Positions 55,129 through 64,000 of a stretch of DNA of 64,000 nucleotides are shown here, in pieces. Source of the stretch: Pseudomonas sp. NC02 (lineage in GTDB: Bacteria > Pseudomonadota > Gammaproteobacteria > Pseudomonadales > Pseudomonadaceae); contig NZ_CP025624.1 in NCBI RefSeq assembly GCF_002874965.1, positions 1,116,001 through 1,180,000 on the forward strand. The letters run 5' to 3'. The notes under the pieces are model-generated. The model worked only from the letters and a program-made list of their open reading frames with translations, did not search any database and had not been told where the DNA came from. The first letter of the stretch is position 1, and every line of letters starts with the position of its first letter. Both the position numbers and the translations under genes were made by a program.

Positions 55129-57357
55129 TCAAGCCGGCTTGGGCACCGTAAACCGAAATTCGCTGCCTCGCCCCAACTCACTCTCAGCCTCGATCCGCCC
55201 GCCGTGGGCCTGCACGATGCCTTGGGTGATGTACAAGCCCAGGCCGCTGCCGGTGGGATTGTTTTCGGTTTGCGTCCAGTAGCGATCAAACACGTGAGGC
55301 AACTGATCAGGGGCGATCCCTTCGCCGGAGTCACGCACCGAAAACACAATCTCTTCGCCATTGCTCAACGCACTGATGCCGATATTGCCCTGGCGCGGGG
55401 TGAACTTGATGGCGTTGCCGATCAGGTTCGACAGCACCTGGAACAACCGTTCCGGGTCGGCATGGATTTGCAGCCCGGGTTCGGCATTGAAGGACAGGTC
55501 GATGCCCTTTTCCATCGCCAGGGGCGCGAGCAGTGAATAGGCCTCCTCGAACATCTGGCTCACGTCCAGGGCCACCGGCTTGACGGTGTAGCGCCCGGCT
55601 TCGATCTTCGAGGTGTCGAGCAAATCTTCCAGCAGCACATTCATGCGCCCAGCGGCTTGTTGCATGGTATCGATGGCCGAGGAAATCCGTCGCGAGGTGT
55701 GTGGGCCATCGGAACTGAAGGCCTTTTGCATCATGCCGCAGAGCATCGAGATCACCGTCATCGGGTTGCGCAGGTCGTGGGAAACCACCGCCACCAGTTC
55801 ATCCCGGGCGCGCACCGCCTGTTGTTCACGCAGCACCTGGCGGGCCAGGTCATTTTCCAGGGCCGAGCGGCGCAGGTCGTTGGCGGCGAAGCGGTCACCG
55901 TGGCTCCATTTGGTGGAAATGCCGGCCATCTCCACCTTCCAGATTTCAAACGAGGTGCGTGGGCGAAGGTGCAGGCCCGCGTCTGTGCTTTCCAGGTCCA
56001 GGGGTTTGTTCGGGTCGCCGCTCCAGTTGATGTTTTCCTTCACTTCGGGACGAAACCACAACACGCCGTTGTCCACCGGCTTGGGCAAGCTCATGGCCAG
56101 CACGCCACTGGCTACGTGCTGGTATTCAGCCGCCGGCGGGTAAACCGAGGCCAGGTTATGGCTGGCAAACACCGGCTGCCCGGTCTCTTGCAGCCACTTG
56201 TGCAGGGCGCGAATCTGCGCAGGTTCCGGGCAATTGCCGTAACGGTGCAGTTGCTTGTCTTCGATGATCGCCACACCGCCTGCGAGGGTCAGGTCCATCA
56301 GCAATTGCGGACGCTGCGCCAGGCCATCGAAGACGTTTGCGGGCGAGGCCTGCATGGCCTGGCTGAGCAAGGCCAGGGCCTCGACTTTTTCTTCGCGCTG
56401 GCGGCTTAGGTCCAGGGCCTCCATGGCGCTGATCTGCAACGACAGCACCTGGCCGATAGTCTGGCACGCGGTGCGCAAATCATTGGGCACCAGCAGCGGC
56501 TGGCGGTTGCCGCAACTGATCAGGCCCCAGAGTTTGTCGCCCGCCATCAGGGAGATGCTCATGGACGACAGCACCCCCATGTTTTTCATGTACTGGCAGT
56601 GAATCGGCGACACGCTGCGCAGGGTGGCGAAGCTCAGGTCCAGGGGCTGGCCGGTGTCCGGGCGCAACCTGGGCACCAGCGGCACTGCCTCGTAATCGGC
56701 ATTGGGGATGATCCGCAGCCAATTGGTGCGGTACAGCTCCCGGGCTTGTTCGGGGATGTCAGACGCCGGGAAGAACAGGCCGTTGAACAATTCCATCGAC
56801 GGGGCGGACGCTTCGGCGATCACCTGGCCGTGGCCTTCCTCTTCGAAACGATAAATCAGCACCCGGTCGTAGCCGGTCATGGCCTGGATTTCGTTGACGC
56901 TGATTTCATACAAGGCTTGAAGGGTTTTCGCCGCCTGCAGGCGTTGCAGCATCTTGCCCAGGTTGCTGGTCCGGCCATTGAGTGCCCGCGGCTGGAAGTC
57001 CTTGAGCCGTGGTTCGAACTCCAGCACCAGTACATCCTGATGGCGGTGCAGCAAGCCTTCGAACTCGGCGCCGTTGAGGGTCATGTGCAGCGGTGCGGCG
57101 TCGAAAAAGCTGTTTTGCGTGACCATGGCCCGGACGGCTTCGGCATGTTCAATGCCGATCAATGTGTGCAGCGGCTGGCCCAGCAGGGATTCCGGTGAGT
57201 GGTTGAACAGTTCGGCTACGTTGGCGCTCACCTGCACGATATGCAGTTCCGGCTCGGACAGGGTCAGCAGCGCACCGTGGGGCTGGATGGCCCCCGGGAA
57301 GCGGATGGGTTCGTCTGCACAGTTGGCAAGCAACTCTTCAAAATCTTCGGGTTTCAT
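55129..57357 (-). CDS. bphP: Bacteriophytochrome histidine kinase
   Basis: A 742-residue red/far-red photoreceptor. The biliverdin-binding cysteine is Cys13 (LLANCADEPIRFPG). The PAS-GAF-PHY core has PASDIPEQARELYRTNWLR and HCQYMKNMGV. The kinase part has VVSHDLRNPMTVISMLCG and ends with DSGEGIAPDQLPHVFDRY and GSGLGLYI. The ATG at 57357 has a perfect AGGAGGT site. It overlaps bphO by 4 bases, so chromophore enzyme and receptor are made together. The downstream partner is probably the receiver protein upstream. Confidence 0.96.
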   Translation of the reverse strand: MKPEDFEELLANCADEPIRFPGAIQPHGALLTLSEPELHIVQVSANVAELFNHSPESLLGQPLHTLIGIEHAEAVRAMVTQNSFFDAAPLHMTLNGAEFEGLLHRHQDVLVLEFEPRLKDFQPRALNGRTSNLGKMLQRLQAAKTLQALYEISVNEIQAMTGYDRVLIYRFEEEGHGQVIAEASAPSMELFNGLFFPASDIPEQARELYRTNWLRIIPNADYEAVPLVPRLRPDTGQPLDLSFATLRSVSPIHCQYMKNMGVLSSMSISLMAGDKLWGLISCGNRQPLLVPNDLRTACQTIGQVLSLQISAMEALDLSRQREEKVEALALLSQAMQASPANVFDGLAQRPQLLMDLTLAGGVAIIEDKQLHRYGNCPEPAQIRALHKWLQETGQPVFASHNLASVYPPAAEYQHVASGVLAMSLPKPVDNGVLWFRPEVKENINWSGDPNKPLDLESTDAGLHLRPRTSFEIWKVEMAGISTKWSHGDRFAANDLRRSALENDLARQVLREQQAVRARDELVAVVSHDLRNPMTVISMLCGMMQKAFSSDGPHTSRRISSAIDTMQQAAGRMNVLLEDLLDTSKIEAGRYTVKPVALDVSQMFEEAYSLLAPLAMEKGIDLSFNAEPGLQIHADPERLFQVLSNLIGNAIKFTPRQGNIGISALSNGEEIVFSVRDSGEGIAPDQLPHVFDRYWTQTENNPTGSGLGLYITQGIVQAHGGRIEAESELGRGSEFRFTVPKPA

Positions 57358-57968
57358 AGCAGTACCTCCTGGCTGTCGAGCCATTGCTCAAAGCAGCTGA
57401 ATGTCGAGCGGGCCGCGTTCACGGCGCGCAGTTTGGCGTGCGCATCGAGGGGCACATGGCTCAGGTAGTCGAGAAAGTCTTTCCAGCGCCGACCGGTTTC
57501 AGCGCCGTACACGTTGAGAAACGCGCCGCCGTTGTCGGTATCCAGTCCCAGGCGCTGGGCCATTTCCCGGCGCAGGATCTGCCCGCCCAGGGTGGCGCCT
57601 TCCAACACATACAGCGCGCCCAGGCAGGCGGCCGGCGTGTCGAGGAGCGGTAGCGACATGCAATGGGGAAGGGCGGCGATGGCTCGGGCGTCCAGGCCCA
57701 GAGCGTGAAGATCCGTCAGCAAGGTGGGAGCTTTGCGACGCAGCACCTGATCAAACCCCACGGGTATCAAGCCGCTGTCGTGCAGCGTCGTTTCCAGAGG
57801 GTTGTAGAACCCGTAATAGGCCTGGAGCAGGCGTTTATACCGAGTGTGATCGAGCTGCGGGGAGAAAAACGGCAAGCGCTTTTCCAGGGCGACGTGCAGT
57901 AAAGCGGTACCCGAGCGCAGGGCTTCAAGTACAGGGGGCGCACCAACGTCATGGGCCTGTGAATGCAT
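57354..57968 (-). CDS. bphO: Biliverdin-producing heme oxygenase
   Basis: BphO opens heme to biliverdin, the chromophore of BphP, releasing iron and CO. The 204-residue protein has the proximal histidine His25 (GTALLHVALEKRL) and the distal helix motif LYVLEGATLGGQIL. Its end overlaps bphP (ATGA). About 100 bases upstream on the same strand is a receiver-domain gene, so a three-gene light operon is likely. Confidence 0.95.
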   Translation of the reverse strand: MHSQAHDVGAPPVLEALRSGTALLHVALEKRLPFFSPQLDHTRYKRLLQAYYGFYNPLETTLHDSGLIPVGFDQVLRRKAPTLLTDLHALGLDARAIAALPHCMSLPLLDTPAACLGALYVLEGATLGGQILRREMAQRLGLDTDNGGAFLNVYGAETGRRWKDFLDYLSHVPLDAHAKLRAVNAARSTFSCFEQWLDSQEVLL

Positions 57969-58069
57969 TCAGTAAACTCGAACTGGGGGCCTGCTGGCCA
58001 TGTAAGGTTGCTTAATAACTGACCGCAGGAGTCGCCGCGAAGTTCGCCTTGGCTGATATCGCGATGCTA

Positions 58070-58447
58070 TCAGTGCATGGGCGAACCCTGCACCAGGGCC
58101 GACTGCACGCAGTCGATCAGGCGCTTGGTGGTCCACGGCTTGGGCAGGAACCGCACGGTGCTGCCCAACTGCGAGGCCATTGCGGTGTTGCCCGAGGTCA
58201 GCACCACCGGCAGCGTCGGCCAGCGATGGGCGACCACCTTGCTCAAGTCGTAGCCATTGAGCAGGCCGGGCATCTGGATATCGCTGACAATCAAGTCTAC
58301 CGGATCACTGGCCCGTTCAAGAAAAATCATTCCTTCGTCTGCGGACGGGAACGAGGTCACCACCGCGCCGAAATCCTCCAGTACATCTACCATCAACGAG
58401 CGAATGATTTCGTCGTCTTCCAGCACCAATATCGATGGCTGAGCCAT
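58070..58447 (-). CDS. Stand-alone receiver-domain response regulator
   Basis: A 125-residue CheY-like protein made of a single receiver domain. The acidic pocket is VLEDDE, the phospho-acceptor Asp is in LIVSDIQMPG, and Lys is in FLPKPW. No output domain is attached. It lies upstream of bphO and bphP on the same strand with a 101-base gap, making it the likely phosphoryl acceptor for the phytochrome kinase. Confidence 0.9.
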   Translation of the reverse strand: MAQPSILVLEDDEIIRSLMVDVLEDFGAVVTSFPSADEGMIFLERASDPVDLIVSDIQMPGLLNGYDLSKVVAHRWPTLPVVLTSGNTAMASQLGSTVRFLPKPWTTKRLIDCVQSALVQGSPMH

Positions 58448-58589
58448 GATCCTTACTCCACCATCCGGGTTAAGTAAGGTGGAGTGGGGCGCCGTTGAAT
58501 AGGTTCGATTGGATGTTTTTTTTGCGATGGGTGGTCATTTGGTTGCCTTTGAATTGCGTCAGGGCAGGGCGCTCCACTGGCGAAACCTG

Positions 58590-59309
58590 CTAGAAGCGTT
58601 CATCCAGCAGCGCCGGCAACGTCAGCTCCTTGACGAAACTGGCGCCGGACAGGCTTAAGACCATACGCACCACCTGCACCACGTCATGCACCGGAATCAA
58701 TTGGCCCTCACCGCGCTGTTCGGCCTGGGTGCGTGAGGTGCTCAAGGAATCTTCGGTATTCAGATAGCCCAGGTTCAGGCAAGTGACACCCAGGCGTTGC
58801 TGGCGATAGCCTTCACGCAGCGCATCGGCGATGCCGCGCAAGGCGAATTTCGAGGCGCCGAACGCCACTTCGGGCCGGCCGCTCTGGGGCAGTCCCGAGG
58901 TCGAGCCTGTGAGGATGATGCGCGGCTGTGGGCTCTTCAATAACACCGGCAGCAGCCGCTTGATCAACAACAGCGGTGCGGTGATGTTGCAACTGACGAT
59001 GGCTTCCAGTTGCGTGTCCTCGTCGGTGAGATAGCTGTACGCCGGATCAAACGCCCGCGCCTCCCAGATGCCCAGGTTATAGATCAGTGTGTCCAGCCCG
59101 CCTGCCTCCACCGCCTGCTCGATGACGTGCGCCGCTTGGCCAGGCACGCCAAGGTCTGCTTCCACCCAGCGCACCTCGGCGCCAGTGCTGCACGTCAAGG
59201 GATCAGGGCGACTGCGGGACACCCCGATCAGCGTATCCCCAACCCCGCCCAGCCCTTCCATCAAGGCCCTGCCCAATCCTTTGCTTGCACCGACCACCAT
59301 GGTTTTCAT
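58590..59309 (-). CDS. SDR-family protein lacking the catalytic tyrosine
   Basis: The 239-residue protein has an SDR fold with cofactor loop VGASKGLG (6-13) and the serine of ILTGSTSG. However, the catalytic dyad reads F150-GAS-K154, with phenylalanine where tyrosine is required, and NNAG is replaced by YNLG. It may be a non-catalytic or altered SDR. It resembles SDRs annotated as short-chain enzymes of unknown role. The next gene downstream is divergent from it. Confidence 0.82.
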   Translation of the reverse strand: MKTMVVGASKGLGRALMEGLGGVGDTLIGVSRSRPDPLTCSTGAEVRWVEADLGVPGQAAHVIEQAVEAGGLDTLIYNLGIWEARAFDPAYSYLTDEDTQLEAIVSCNITAPLLLIKRLLPVLLKSPQPRIILTGSTSGLPQSGRPEVAFGASKFALRGIADALREGYRQQRLGVTCLNLGYLNTEDSLSTSRTQAEQRGEGQLIPVHDVVQVVRMVLSLSGASFVKELTLPALLDERF

Positions 59310-59433
59310 CGCTTGTCTCCTGAACCGCTGTGCCGAGAGGAGCGGGCATGCAAGCAGAGTGGTGGGGTGATATCAATTGAGTGGCTGTTTCCAGATGTTA
59401 ATCTCAGGTGTTTCAACGATCCCGGGTTGCCTC

Positions 59434-59955
59434 ATGCTCACTGTTATCCGACTTGCCGCCGCACCCGACGCAGTGTGTTTACCTGCAATAGAGCGCAGTG
59501 CGGCCCAGTCCTTTCGTGCGATCGAATCCTTGAGCTGGCTGGCCGATGCCGAGGTCATGAGTGTTGAACGTCATCTGCAGTTGATCGCGTGGGGTACGTG
59601 TTGGGTGGCGGTGGATGCTGCTGGCCAGGTCCAGGGTTTTCTCAGTGCACAGATGCTTGATGACGACCTGCACATCCATGAACTGTCGGTGGCGCAGGTC
59701 ATGCAGGGCCGTGGCGCAGGGCGGCAATTGCTTGAGGCCGTGATGAATGAGGCTCGCTCGCGCCGGTTGCGGGCAGTCACCTTGACCACATTTTGCGACG
59801 TGCCCTGGAACAGCCCGTTTTATCAGCGGCTGGGATTTGAGCAAGCACATTCGCTGGCGCCGGATCATCGTTTGGCAGAGGCTCTGCGTGAGGAGTATCG
59901 TCACGGTTTTGCGCCGGGCAGTCGCTGTGCCATGTCATGGCAAGTCCCCAGCTGA
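59434..59955 (+). CDS. GNAT-family N-acetyltransferase
   Basis: The 173-residue protein has the acetyl-CoA loop QVMQGRGAGRQLLEAVM (motif A) after HIHELSV, and a C-terminal VPWNSPFYQRLGFEQ typical of GNATs. The ATG at 59434 is preferred on family length, although the ribosome site is weak and an ATG at 59395 is in frame. The acceptor is unknown. It is followed by a cytochrome c gene 27 bases downstream. Confidence 0.85.
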   Translation: MLTVIRLAAAPDAVCLPAIERSAAQSFRAIESLSWLADAEVMSVERHLQLIAWGTCWVAVDAAGQVQGFLSAQMLDDDLHIHELSVAQVMQGRGAGRQLLEAVMNEARSRRLRAVTLTTFCDVPWNSPFYQRLGFEQAHSLAPDHRLAEALREEYRHGFAPGSRCAMSWQVPS

Positions 59956-59982
59956 ACCGGCACAACGGATGGAAAGTTACCC

Positions 59983-60366
59983 ATGAAGTACGTCGTATTA
60001 TTCAGCCTCGCCCTGATTGCCGGTCTCGTCAGCCTGCCGGCAGCGGCGGCGGGAGACGCCGAAGCCGGTGGAAAGTTATTCAGCAAAACCTGCGGCGGTT
60101 GCCATAGCGTCGGCGAAAATGCCCGGGGCGGTTTCGGGCCGCAGCTCAACGGCATCATTGGCCGCCCGGCCGGCACGACCACTGATTACCAGTATTCAGA
60201 TGCGATGAAGAATTCAGGCGTGGTCTGGACGCGGGACAAGCTGGCCGCCTACATCGAGGCACCGAAAAAGGTCGTGAGCGGCACCCGGATGATTTTCTGG
60301 GGGATCAGCGACCAGGAGAAGATCGATAACCTGCTGGCGTACCTTGCGACGTTCCAGGCGCAGTAA
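59983..60366 (+). CDS. Periplasmic class I cytochrome c
   Basis: The 127-residue protein has a Sec signal peptide ending at AAAA before GDAEAGG. It has one heme site, CGGCH (Cys37, Cys40, His41), and a distal ligand Met103 in SGTRMIFWG. It resembles mitochondrial-type or c2 cytochromes, small periplasmic electron carriers. It is convergent with the AraC gene, one base apart. The electron donor and acceptor are not shown by context. Confidence 0.92.
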   Translation: MKYVVLFSLALIAGLVSLPAAAAGDAEAGGKLFSKTCGGCHSVGENARGGFGPQLNGIIGRPAGTTTDYQYSDAMKNSGVVWTRDKLAAYIEAPKKVVSGTRMIFWGISDQEKIDNLLAYLATFQAQ

Positions 60367-60367
60367 T

Positions 60368-61288
60368 TCACATTGATTGACGGCACGCGTCCCGATAATG
60401 CCTCGGGGCCTTTCCTGTCACTCGCTTGAAGGCGTTGCTGAACGCACTTTCGGATCCGTACCCCAACGACTGCGCTAACACGCCCACTGACAGATTCCCC
60501 TCGCGCAACGCTCGTTGTGCAAGGCGCATGCGCCACTCGGTCAGGTACGCCAACGGTGGTACCCCGGCAACGCTCTTGAAGTAGTGCGAAAAGGTGGTGC
60601 GCGACATCGCAGCCGCCGTAGCCAGGTCTTCCAGTGTCCAGGCACGCCCCGGCTCGCTGTGCATCAAGCGCAGCGCGGGGGCCAGGCGCTTGTCGCTGAC
60701 CGTGCGCAGCCAGCCTTCGGGTAATACGCCCGAGGTCTCGACATAGGCCCGCAGGATCTGGATAAACATCAACTGCGCCAGTTGCGCCGACGCCAAGCTT
60801 GCCCCGAGCAAATTGGCTTGCCCCTCATGTGCCAACTGGCCGAGTAGCCATTGCACGATTGTCGCTTGCGGCGACGTGGCCCGCACGTGGATCAGGGGCG
60901 GCAGCGCGTTGGCCAGCAGGCCGCCACTCTCCGGGTCCAGTTGCACGTAGCCGCCGATTTGCACACAGCCCTGGCCGTCACCGATTTGCGGGAAGCGGCC
61001 GGCGTCAGCGAATAATTGCCGCGCTTCCAAAGGCGCGACCGACACATCGCCTGCAAGCACAAACGAGCGTTGCGCACACAGCAGGAACACATCGCCCGCC
61101 TCAATCAACACCGGCGCCAGTTCGCCATCCATCCACAACCAGCACTGCCCCTTCACCACCCCGAAAAACTTGATCTTGTCCGGCGCGGGAAAACGCAGGG
61201 CCCAGGCGCCGCCCGCGCTGAAGCCGCCGGTCATAACCGATTGGGCATTCACGAACGTGAGAATCTCGGAAAACGGGTCGCTGGGCAT
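60368..61288 (-). CDS. AraC-family regulator with N-terminal cupin
   Basis: The protein has an AraC-type cupin sensor (residues about 20-175) and a C-terminal double helix-turn-helix: LEDLATAAAMSRTTFSHYFK then VGVLAQSLGYGSESAFSNAF. The ATG at 61288 (MPSDPFSEIL) fits the usual family start; an ATG at 61306 would add six residues. It is divergent from an SDR gene, the probable target, with an 97-base control region. Confidence 0.88.
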   Translation of the reverse strand: MPSDPFSEILTFVNAQSVMTGGFSAGGAWALRFPAPDKIKFFGVVKGQCWLWMDGELAPVLIEAGDVFLLCAQRSFVLAGDVSVAPLEARQLFADAGRFPQIGDGQGCVQIGGYVQLDPESGGLLANALPPLIHVRATSPQATIVQWLLGQLAHEGQANLLGASLASAQLAQLMFIQILRAYVETSGVLPEGWLRTVSDKRLAPALRLMHSEPGRAWTLEDLATAAAMSRTTFSHYFKSVAGVPPLAYLTEWRMRLAQRALREGNLSVGVLAQSLGYGSESAFSNAFKRVTGKAPRHYRDACRQSM

Positions 61289-61385
61289 ATTCGTACTTTT
61301 ACGCATGTAAATGGGATAATCGAGTATTCAGAGTACGGCTTTCGAGGGGTAGCGTGTTAACCACACGTCCAATGGAGACTCTGTC

Positions 61386-62351
61386 ATGCCCACAGTACAA
61401 AAACCGATCCACAGCGGCTATGGAGCAGCAACCACCGTCGCCGAAGTCATCCGGGGCGTCGATCTCTCGGGCAAGGTGGCGATTGTCACGGGCGGCTACT
61501 CCGGCATTGGCCTGGTCACCGCCCGTACCCTGGCTGCCGCGGGCGCCCGCGTGATCGTCCCGGCCCGTGACCTGGCCAAGGCACGCGCCGTCCTCAAACC
61601 TTACCCACAGCTGCAACTTGAACCCCTGGACTTGATGGACGCCCAGTCCATCGAACAGTTTGCCGAGCGCTTTCTGGCGACAGGCTGCCCGCTGCACCTG
61701 CTGATCAATAACGCGGGCATCATGGCGCCGCCGCTGAGCCGCAATGCCCAGGGCTACGAATCTCAGTTCGCGACCAACCATCTCGGGCATTTCCTGCTTA
61801 CCCAGCGCTTGTGGCCGGCCTTGCAGCGCGCCGAAGGTGCACGGGTGGTGACGCTGTCCTCGCGGGGGCATGTGCACGGCGCCGTCGACTTTGACGACTG
61901 GAATTTCGAGCGCCAGGCCTACGATCCATGGAGGGCCTACGGTCAGTCCAAGACTGCCAATGCGCTGTTCGCCGTGCATCTGGATACGCTCGGTGCGGCG
62001 AGTGGGGTAAGGGCTTTTGCGGTGCATCCCGGTGGAATCATTACCGATCTGGTGCGGCACATGAAGCCTGAAGTCTTGCAGGCATCAGGCTATGTCGACG
62101 AGCACGGGAAACCGGTGATCGACCCTGAGCGGAACATGAAAACCCCGGAGCAAGGCGCGGCCACCAGTGTGTGGTGCGCGGTGAGTGGGCAGTTGGCGGG
62201 AATGGGCGGGGTCTATTGCGAGAACTGTGATGTGGCGGCGGCAGTGAGTGCGGAATCGGAAGAGCAGTTGGGTGTCAGGCCGTGGGCGGTGGATACCGGG
62301 TTGGCGCAGCGGCTGTGGATACTTAGCGAGCAGCTTGTCGCAGGGCGATAG
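61386..62351 (+). CDS. SDR oxidoreductase (retinol-dehydrogenase/WWOX-like)
   Basis: The 321-residue SDR has cofactor loop TGGYSGIG, NNAG (LINNAGIM), a catalytic serine in TLSSRGH and YGQSK. The longer length and FDDWNFERQAYDPWRAYGQS segment are typical of retinol-dehydrogenase-like SDRs. It is divergent from the AraC gene, which probably controls it in response to a small aldehyde or alcohol. The substrate is unknown. Confidence 0.88.
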   Translation: MPTVQKPIHSGYGAATTVAEVIRGVDLSGKVAIVTGGYSGIGLVTARTLAAAGARVIVPARDLAKARAVLKPYPQLQLEPLDLMDAQSIEQFAERFLATGCPLHLLINNAGIMAPPLSRNAQGYESQFATNHLGHFLLTQRLWPALQRAEGARVVTLSSRGHVHGAVDFDDWNFERQAYDPWRAYGQSKTANALFAVHLDTLGAASGVRAFAVHPGGIITDLVRHMKPEVLQASGYVDEHGKPVIDPERNMKTPEQGAATSVWCAVSGQLAGMGGVYCENCDVAAAVSAESEEQLGVRPWAVDTGLAQRLWILSEQLVAGR

Positions 62352-62360
62352 GCCGCAGTG

Positions 62361-62382
62361 TGGGGTCAGCTCACTGACCCCA
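62361..62382. terminator. Stem-loop between the convergent SDR and phnX genes
   Basis: A perfect 9-bp stem TGGGGTCAG / CTGACCCCA with a CTCA loop occupies most of the 39-base convergent gap. No T run follows, so it is a weak intrinsic terminator at best. Confidence 0.55.
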
Positions 62383-62390
62383 TCGGCCCA

Positions 62391-63218
62391 TCAAGAACCC
62401 TGCGGCGTTTCTCCGCGCGCCAAACGCGCATTGATATCGTCGATCACCGCCGGCAGTTCGACGATGGTGTCGATCAGGTAATGCGGCCGCGAGCCCTCGA
62501 ACATCTGTGTAATGCGCGCACGCTCCAGCGCCAGCTCAGCAGCAGGCAGCGCCTTGTATTGCTCGTAGGTCAAACCCAGTGCGTTGCCGGAACAGGTCAA
62601 CGCCACCGTCCACATGCCGGCGCTACGGCCTTCCAGGATCCCCGGCCAGGTGTCGTCGACCTTCACGCACGCGGCCACATCGCTGACCCCCAGGGCAATC
62701 ACGTTGGCCAGTGCCTGCGCCGGATGCGGGCGCCCGTTGGGCACTTCGTCGGTCGCCACCACATGGTCGGCGACGTAGCCGTTCTGTCGCGCCAGTTCGA
62801 CCACCTTGGCCATCACCACCGCCGGGTACCCGGAGCAGGAGCCAATCTTCAAGCCCTGCCCGCGCAGGGTGTTGATCGCCTCAAGGGCGCCGGGAATGAC
62901 CGCCGAATGCAGCGCGATTTTCTCGATCTGCAACGGCATGAAGCGCTCATACAGTGCGGTGACATCCTCGTCAGTCGGCAAGCGATCAAATACCGCCCGA
63001 TAACGCTCGGCAATCTGTGGCAGGTTGCACAAGGTGCGGATGTGATCCCACTTGCCCATGCCCATCGGGCCGCGGGCTTCCTCCAGGGAAACGGCGACGC
63101 CGAACTCACCGAACGCCTCGACAAAAATCTGCGTGGGGGCGAAGGAACCGAAGTCGACGACGGTGCCGGCCCAGTCCAGGACCACGGCTTGCAGCTTGGA
63201 AGGTTGTTGGTAGTGCAT
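62391..63218 (-). CDS. phnX: Phosphonoacetaldehyde hydrolase
   Basis: PhnX cleaves phosphonoacetaldehyde to acetaldehyde and phosphate, the second step of 2-aminoethylphosphonate use. The HAD-fold nucleophile is Asp15 ([11 protein letters not shown]), the Schiff-base lysine is Lys56 ([11 protein letters not shown]), and VDDTWPGI carries the metal aspartates. The 275-residue length is normal. A LysR regulator lies immediately upstream on the same strand; phnW is outside the window if present. Confidence 0.95.
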   Translation of the reverse strand: MHYQQPSKLQAVVLDWAGTVVDFGSFAPTQIFVEAFGEFGVAVSLEEARGPMGMGKWDHIRTLCNLPQIAERYRAVFDRLPTDEDVTALYERFMPLQIEKIALHSAVIPGALEAINTLRGQGLKIGSCSGYPAVVMAKVVELARQNGYVADHVVATDEVPNGRPHPAQALANVIALGVSDVAACVKVDDTWPGILEGRSAGMWTVALTCSGNALGLTYEQYKALPAAELALERARITQMFEGSRPHYLIDTIVELPAVIDDINARLARGETPQGS

Positions 63219-63306
63219 GGCAAGTCTCCATTTTCAGGTGTGAGCAGGCCGTCCCTCTCTCAAAGAAGAGGTAAGCGCCTGGTGAGGGTTTAAACGGTCA
63301 AGACGA

Positions 63307-64000
63307 TCAGGTGGCCGGGATCGGGCTGGCCTCGAATAGCTCGGCGATCATCGGTCGGTTGCGGCGGATGCCCAGGCAACACAAGTGGTAGTCGATGAAA
63401 AACGGATGGTCGACGAAGGTGATCGGCGTGGTGCCCGGGGTTTCGGCGTATTCCACGGCAGACACAAAGCCGATGCCGATGCCCTTGGTGATCGCGTGCA
63501 CAATGGCTTCGCGACTGTTCAGCTGCATCACGCAGTTCACGGCGATGCCCTGGCGCTTGCAGCTTTCTTCCACCAGTTGCCGGGTGCGTGAGCTTTTCTC
63601 GCGCATCACCCACTTTTCGCGGCTGATCTGTTCCACGTGCACCTCTTTCTGCCGGGCCCACGGGTGGTCATCGCGCACCACTGCAATAATCGGATAGCGC
63701 CGGTACAGCTGGGTATCGAAGCGCTGGTCGAACTCCGAAAGGGCCAGGATCGCCACGTCGATATCGAAGTTGAAGAGCCGGTCCAGGGTTTCCTTTTCCG
63801 GGGAAAACGAGGTTTCCAGTTCGATGTCCGGGTGGCGCTGCATCAGCTCGTAGGTCAGGTTCATCGCGATCGGCGGCGACACCGCGCCCAGGCGCAGCAG
63901 TCCGGTCTTGCGCTGCTTGAAACTCTGCAACAGTTGCATGGCTTCATCCTCCTGGCCGAACAGCCCCTGGGTGATCCCGTAAAGGGTGTGCCCGGCGGCA
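63307..64000 (-). CDS. LysR-family regulator adjacent to phnX (partial)
   Basis: The frame runs to the right edge, reading AAGHTLYGITQGLFGQEDEAMQ at the inner linker, which is a typical LysR helix after the DNA-binding domain. The visible 231 residues form the effector domain (LRLGAVSPPIAMNLTYEL, IGIGFVSAVEY). The winged helix lies beyond the window. It sits just upstream of phnX on the same strand, so it probably controls phosphonate degradation. Confidence 0.88.
   Translation of the reverse strand, partial: AAGHTLYGITQGLFGQEDEAMQLLQSFKQRKTGLLRLGAVSPPIAMNLTYELMQRHPDIELETSFSPEKETLDRLFNFDIDVAILALSEFDQRFDTQLYRRYPIIAVVRDDHPWARQKEVHVEQISREKWVMREKSSRTRQLVEESCKRQGIAVNCVMQLNSREAIVHAITKGIGIGFVSAVEYAETPGTTPITFVDHPFFIDYHLCCLGIRRNRPMIAELFEASPIPAT

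Overview
The window reads as chromosomal DNA of a Pseudomonas of the fluorescens group. The reasons are high GC, the core gene orders yejK-hupN-rlmF-valS-holC-pepA-lptFG and lepA-lepB-rnc-era-recO-pdxJ, the membrane glucose dehydrogenase and OprB pair, a bacteriophytochrome with its heme oxygenase, and many REP doublets (REPINs) of the GTGGGAGCGGGCTTGCTCGCGA type. The species call is inference from gene order and protein resemblance recalled from memory; no database was searched. I see no tRNA, rRNA, CRISPR array, prophage or insertion sequence.

Region 1 (1-25.5 kb) is core genome. It opens with the end of a TonB-dependent receptor. Next come glutaredoxin and YejK, an HU protein, RlmF, valyl-tRNA synthetase, the DNA polymerase III chi subunit with a small partner, leucyl aminopeptidase, and the LptF/LptG lipopolysaccharide exporters. 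The lepA-lepB-rnc-era-recO-pdxJ run follows. It lacks the small DUF4845 gene I expect between lepB and rnc; two strong hairpins sit there instead. A Tat-exported multicopper oxidase, TadA, CmoA/CmoB, a YhhN membrane enzyme, a chagasin-like inhibitor lipoprotein and a second Lon protease complete the block. REPINs fill many of the gaps.

Region 2 (25.7-34.9 kb) is an accessory catabolic cluster and the most interesting part. A GntR/FCD regulator with two winged-helix domains in tandem is divergent from an amidase, an imidase/PgdA-type deacetylase-fold hydrolase, an MFS carrier and two short-chain dehydrogenases. These are followed by a 97-residue MCGLCG protein, a CobW-type GTPase and a substrate-binding-protein fold with no signal peptide. 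The divergent promoter region carries two 27-bp inverted repeats of identical architecture. The best reading is hydrolysis of a cyclic imide to a half-amide and then to a dicarboxylate, with CobW possibly loading metal into the hydrolase.

Region 3 (35-51.5 kb) is mixed. It holds a GGDEF(degenerate)-EAL protein whose ribosome site lies in an inverted repeat, and a two-gene operon of a 2-oxoglutarate/Fe(II) oxygenase and an aromatic-amino-acid-decarboxylase-like enzyme. It also holds gcd and oprB, two overlapping unknown small genes, a GabT-like aminotransferase, a LysR regulator divergent from an orphan amino-acid-binding protein, a PAS-GGDEF cyclase and a PhoD-like phosphatase.

Region 4 (51.5-64 kb) holds an 81-residue unknown gene overlapping a MlaA-type lipoprotein gene, divergent from a response regulator/histidine kinase pair. 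A light-sensing operon (receiver protein, bphO, bphP) follows. Then come an SDR lacking its catalytic tyrosine, a GNAT acetyltransferase, a small cytochrome c, an AraC regulator divergent from an SDR, and phnX with the start of its LysR-type neighbour at the window edge.
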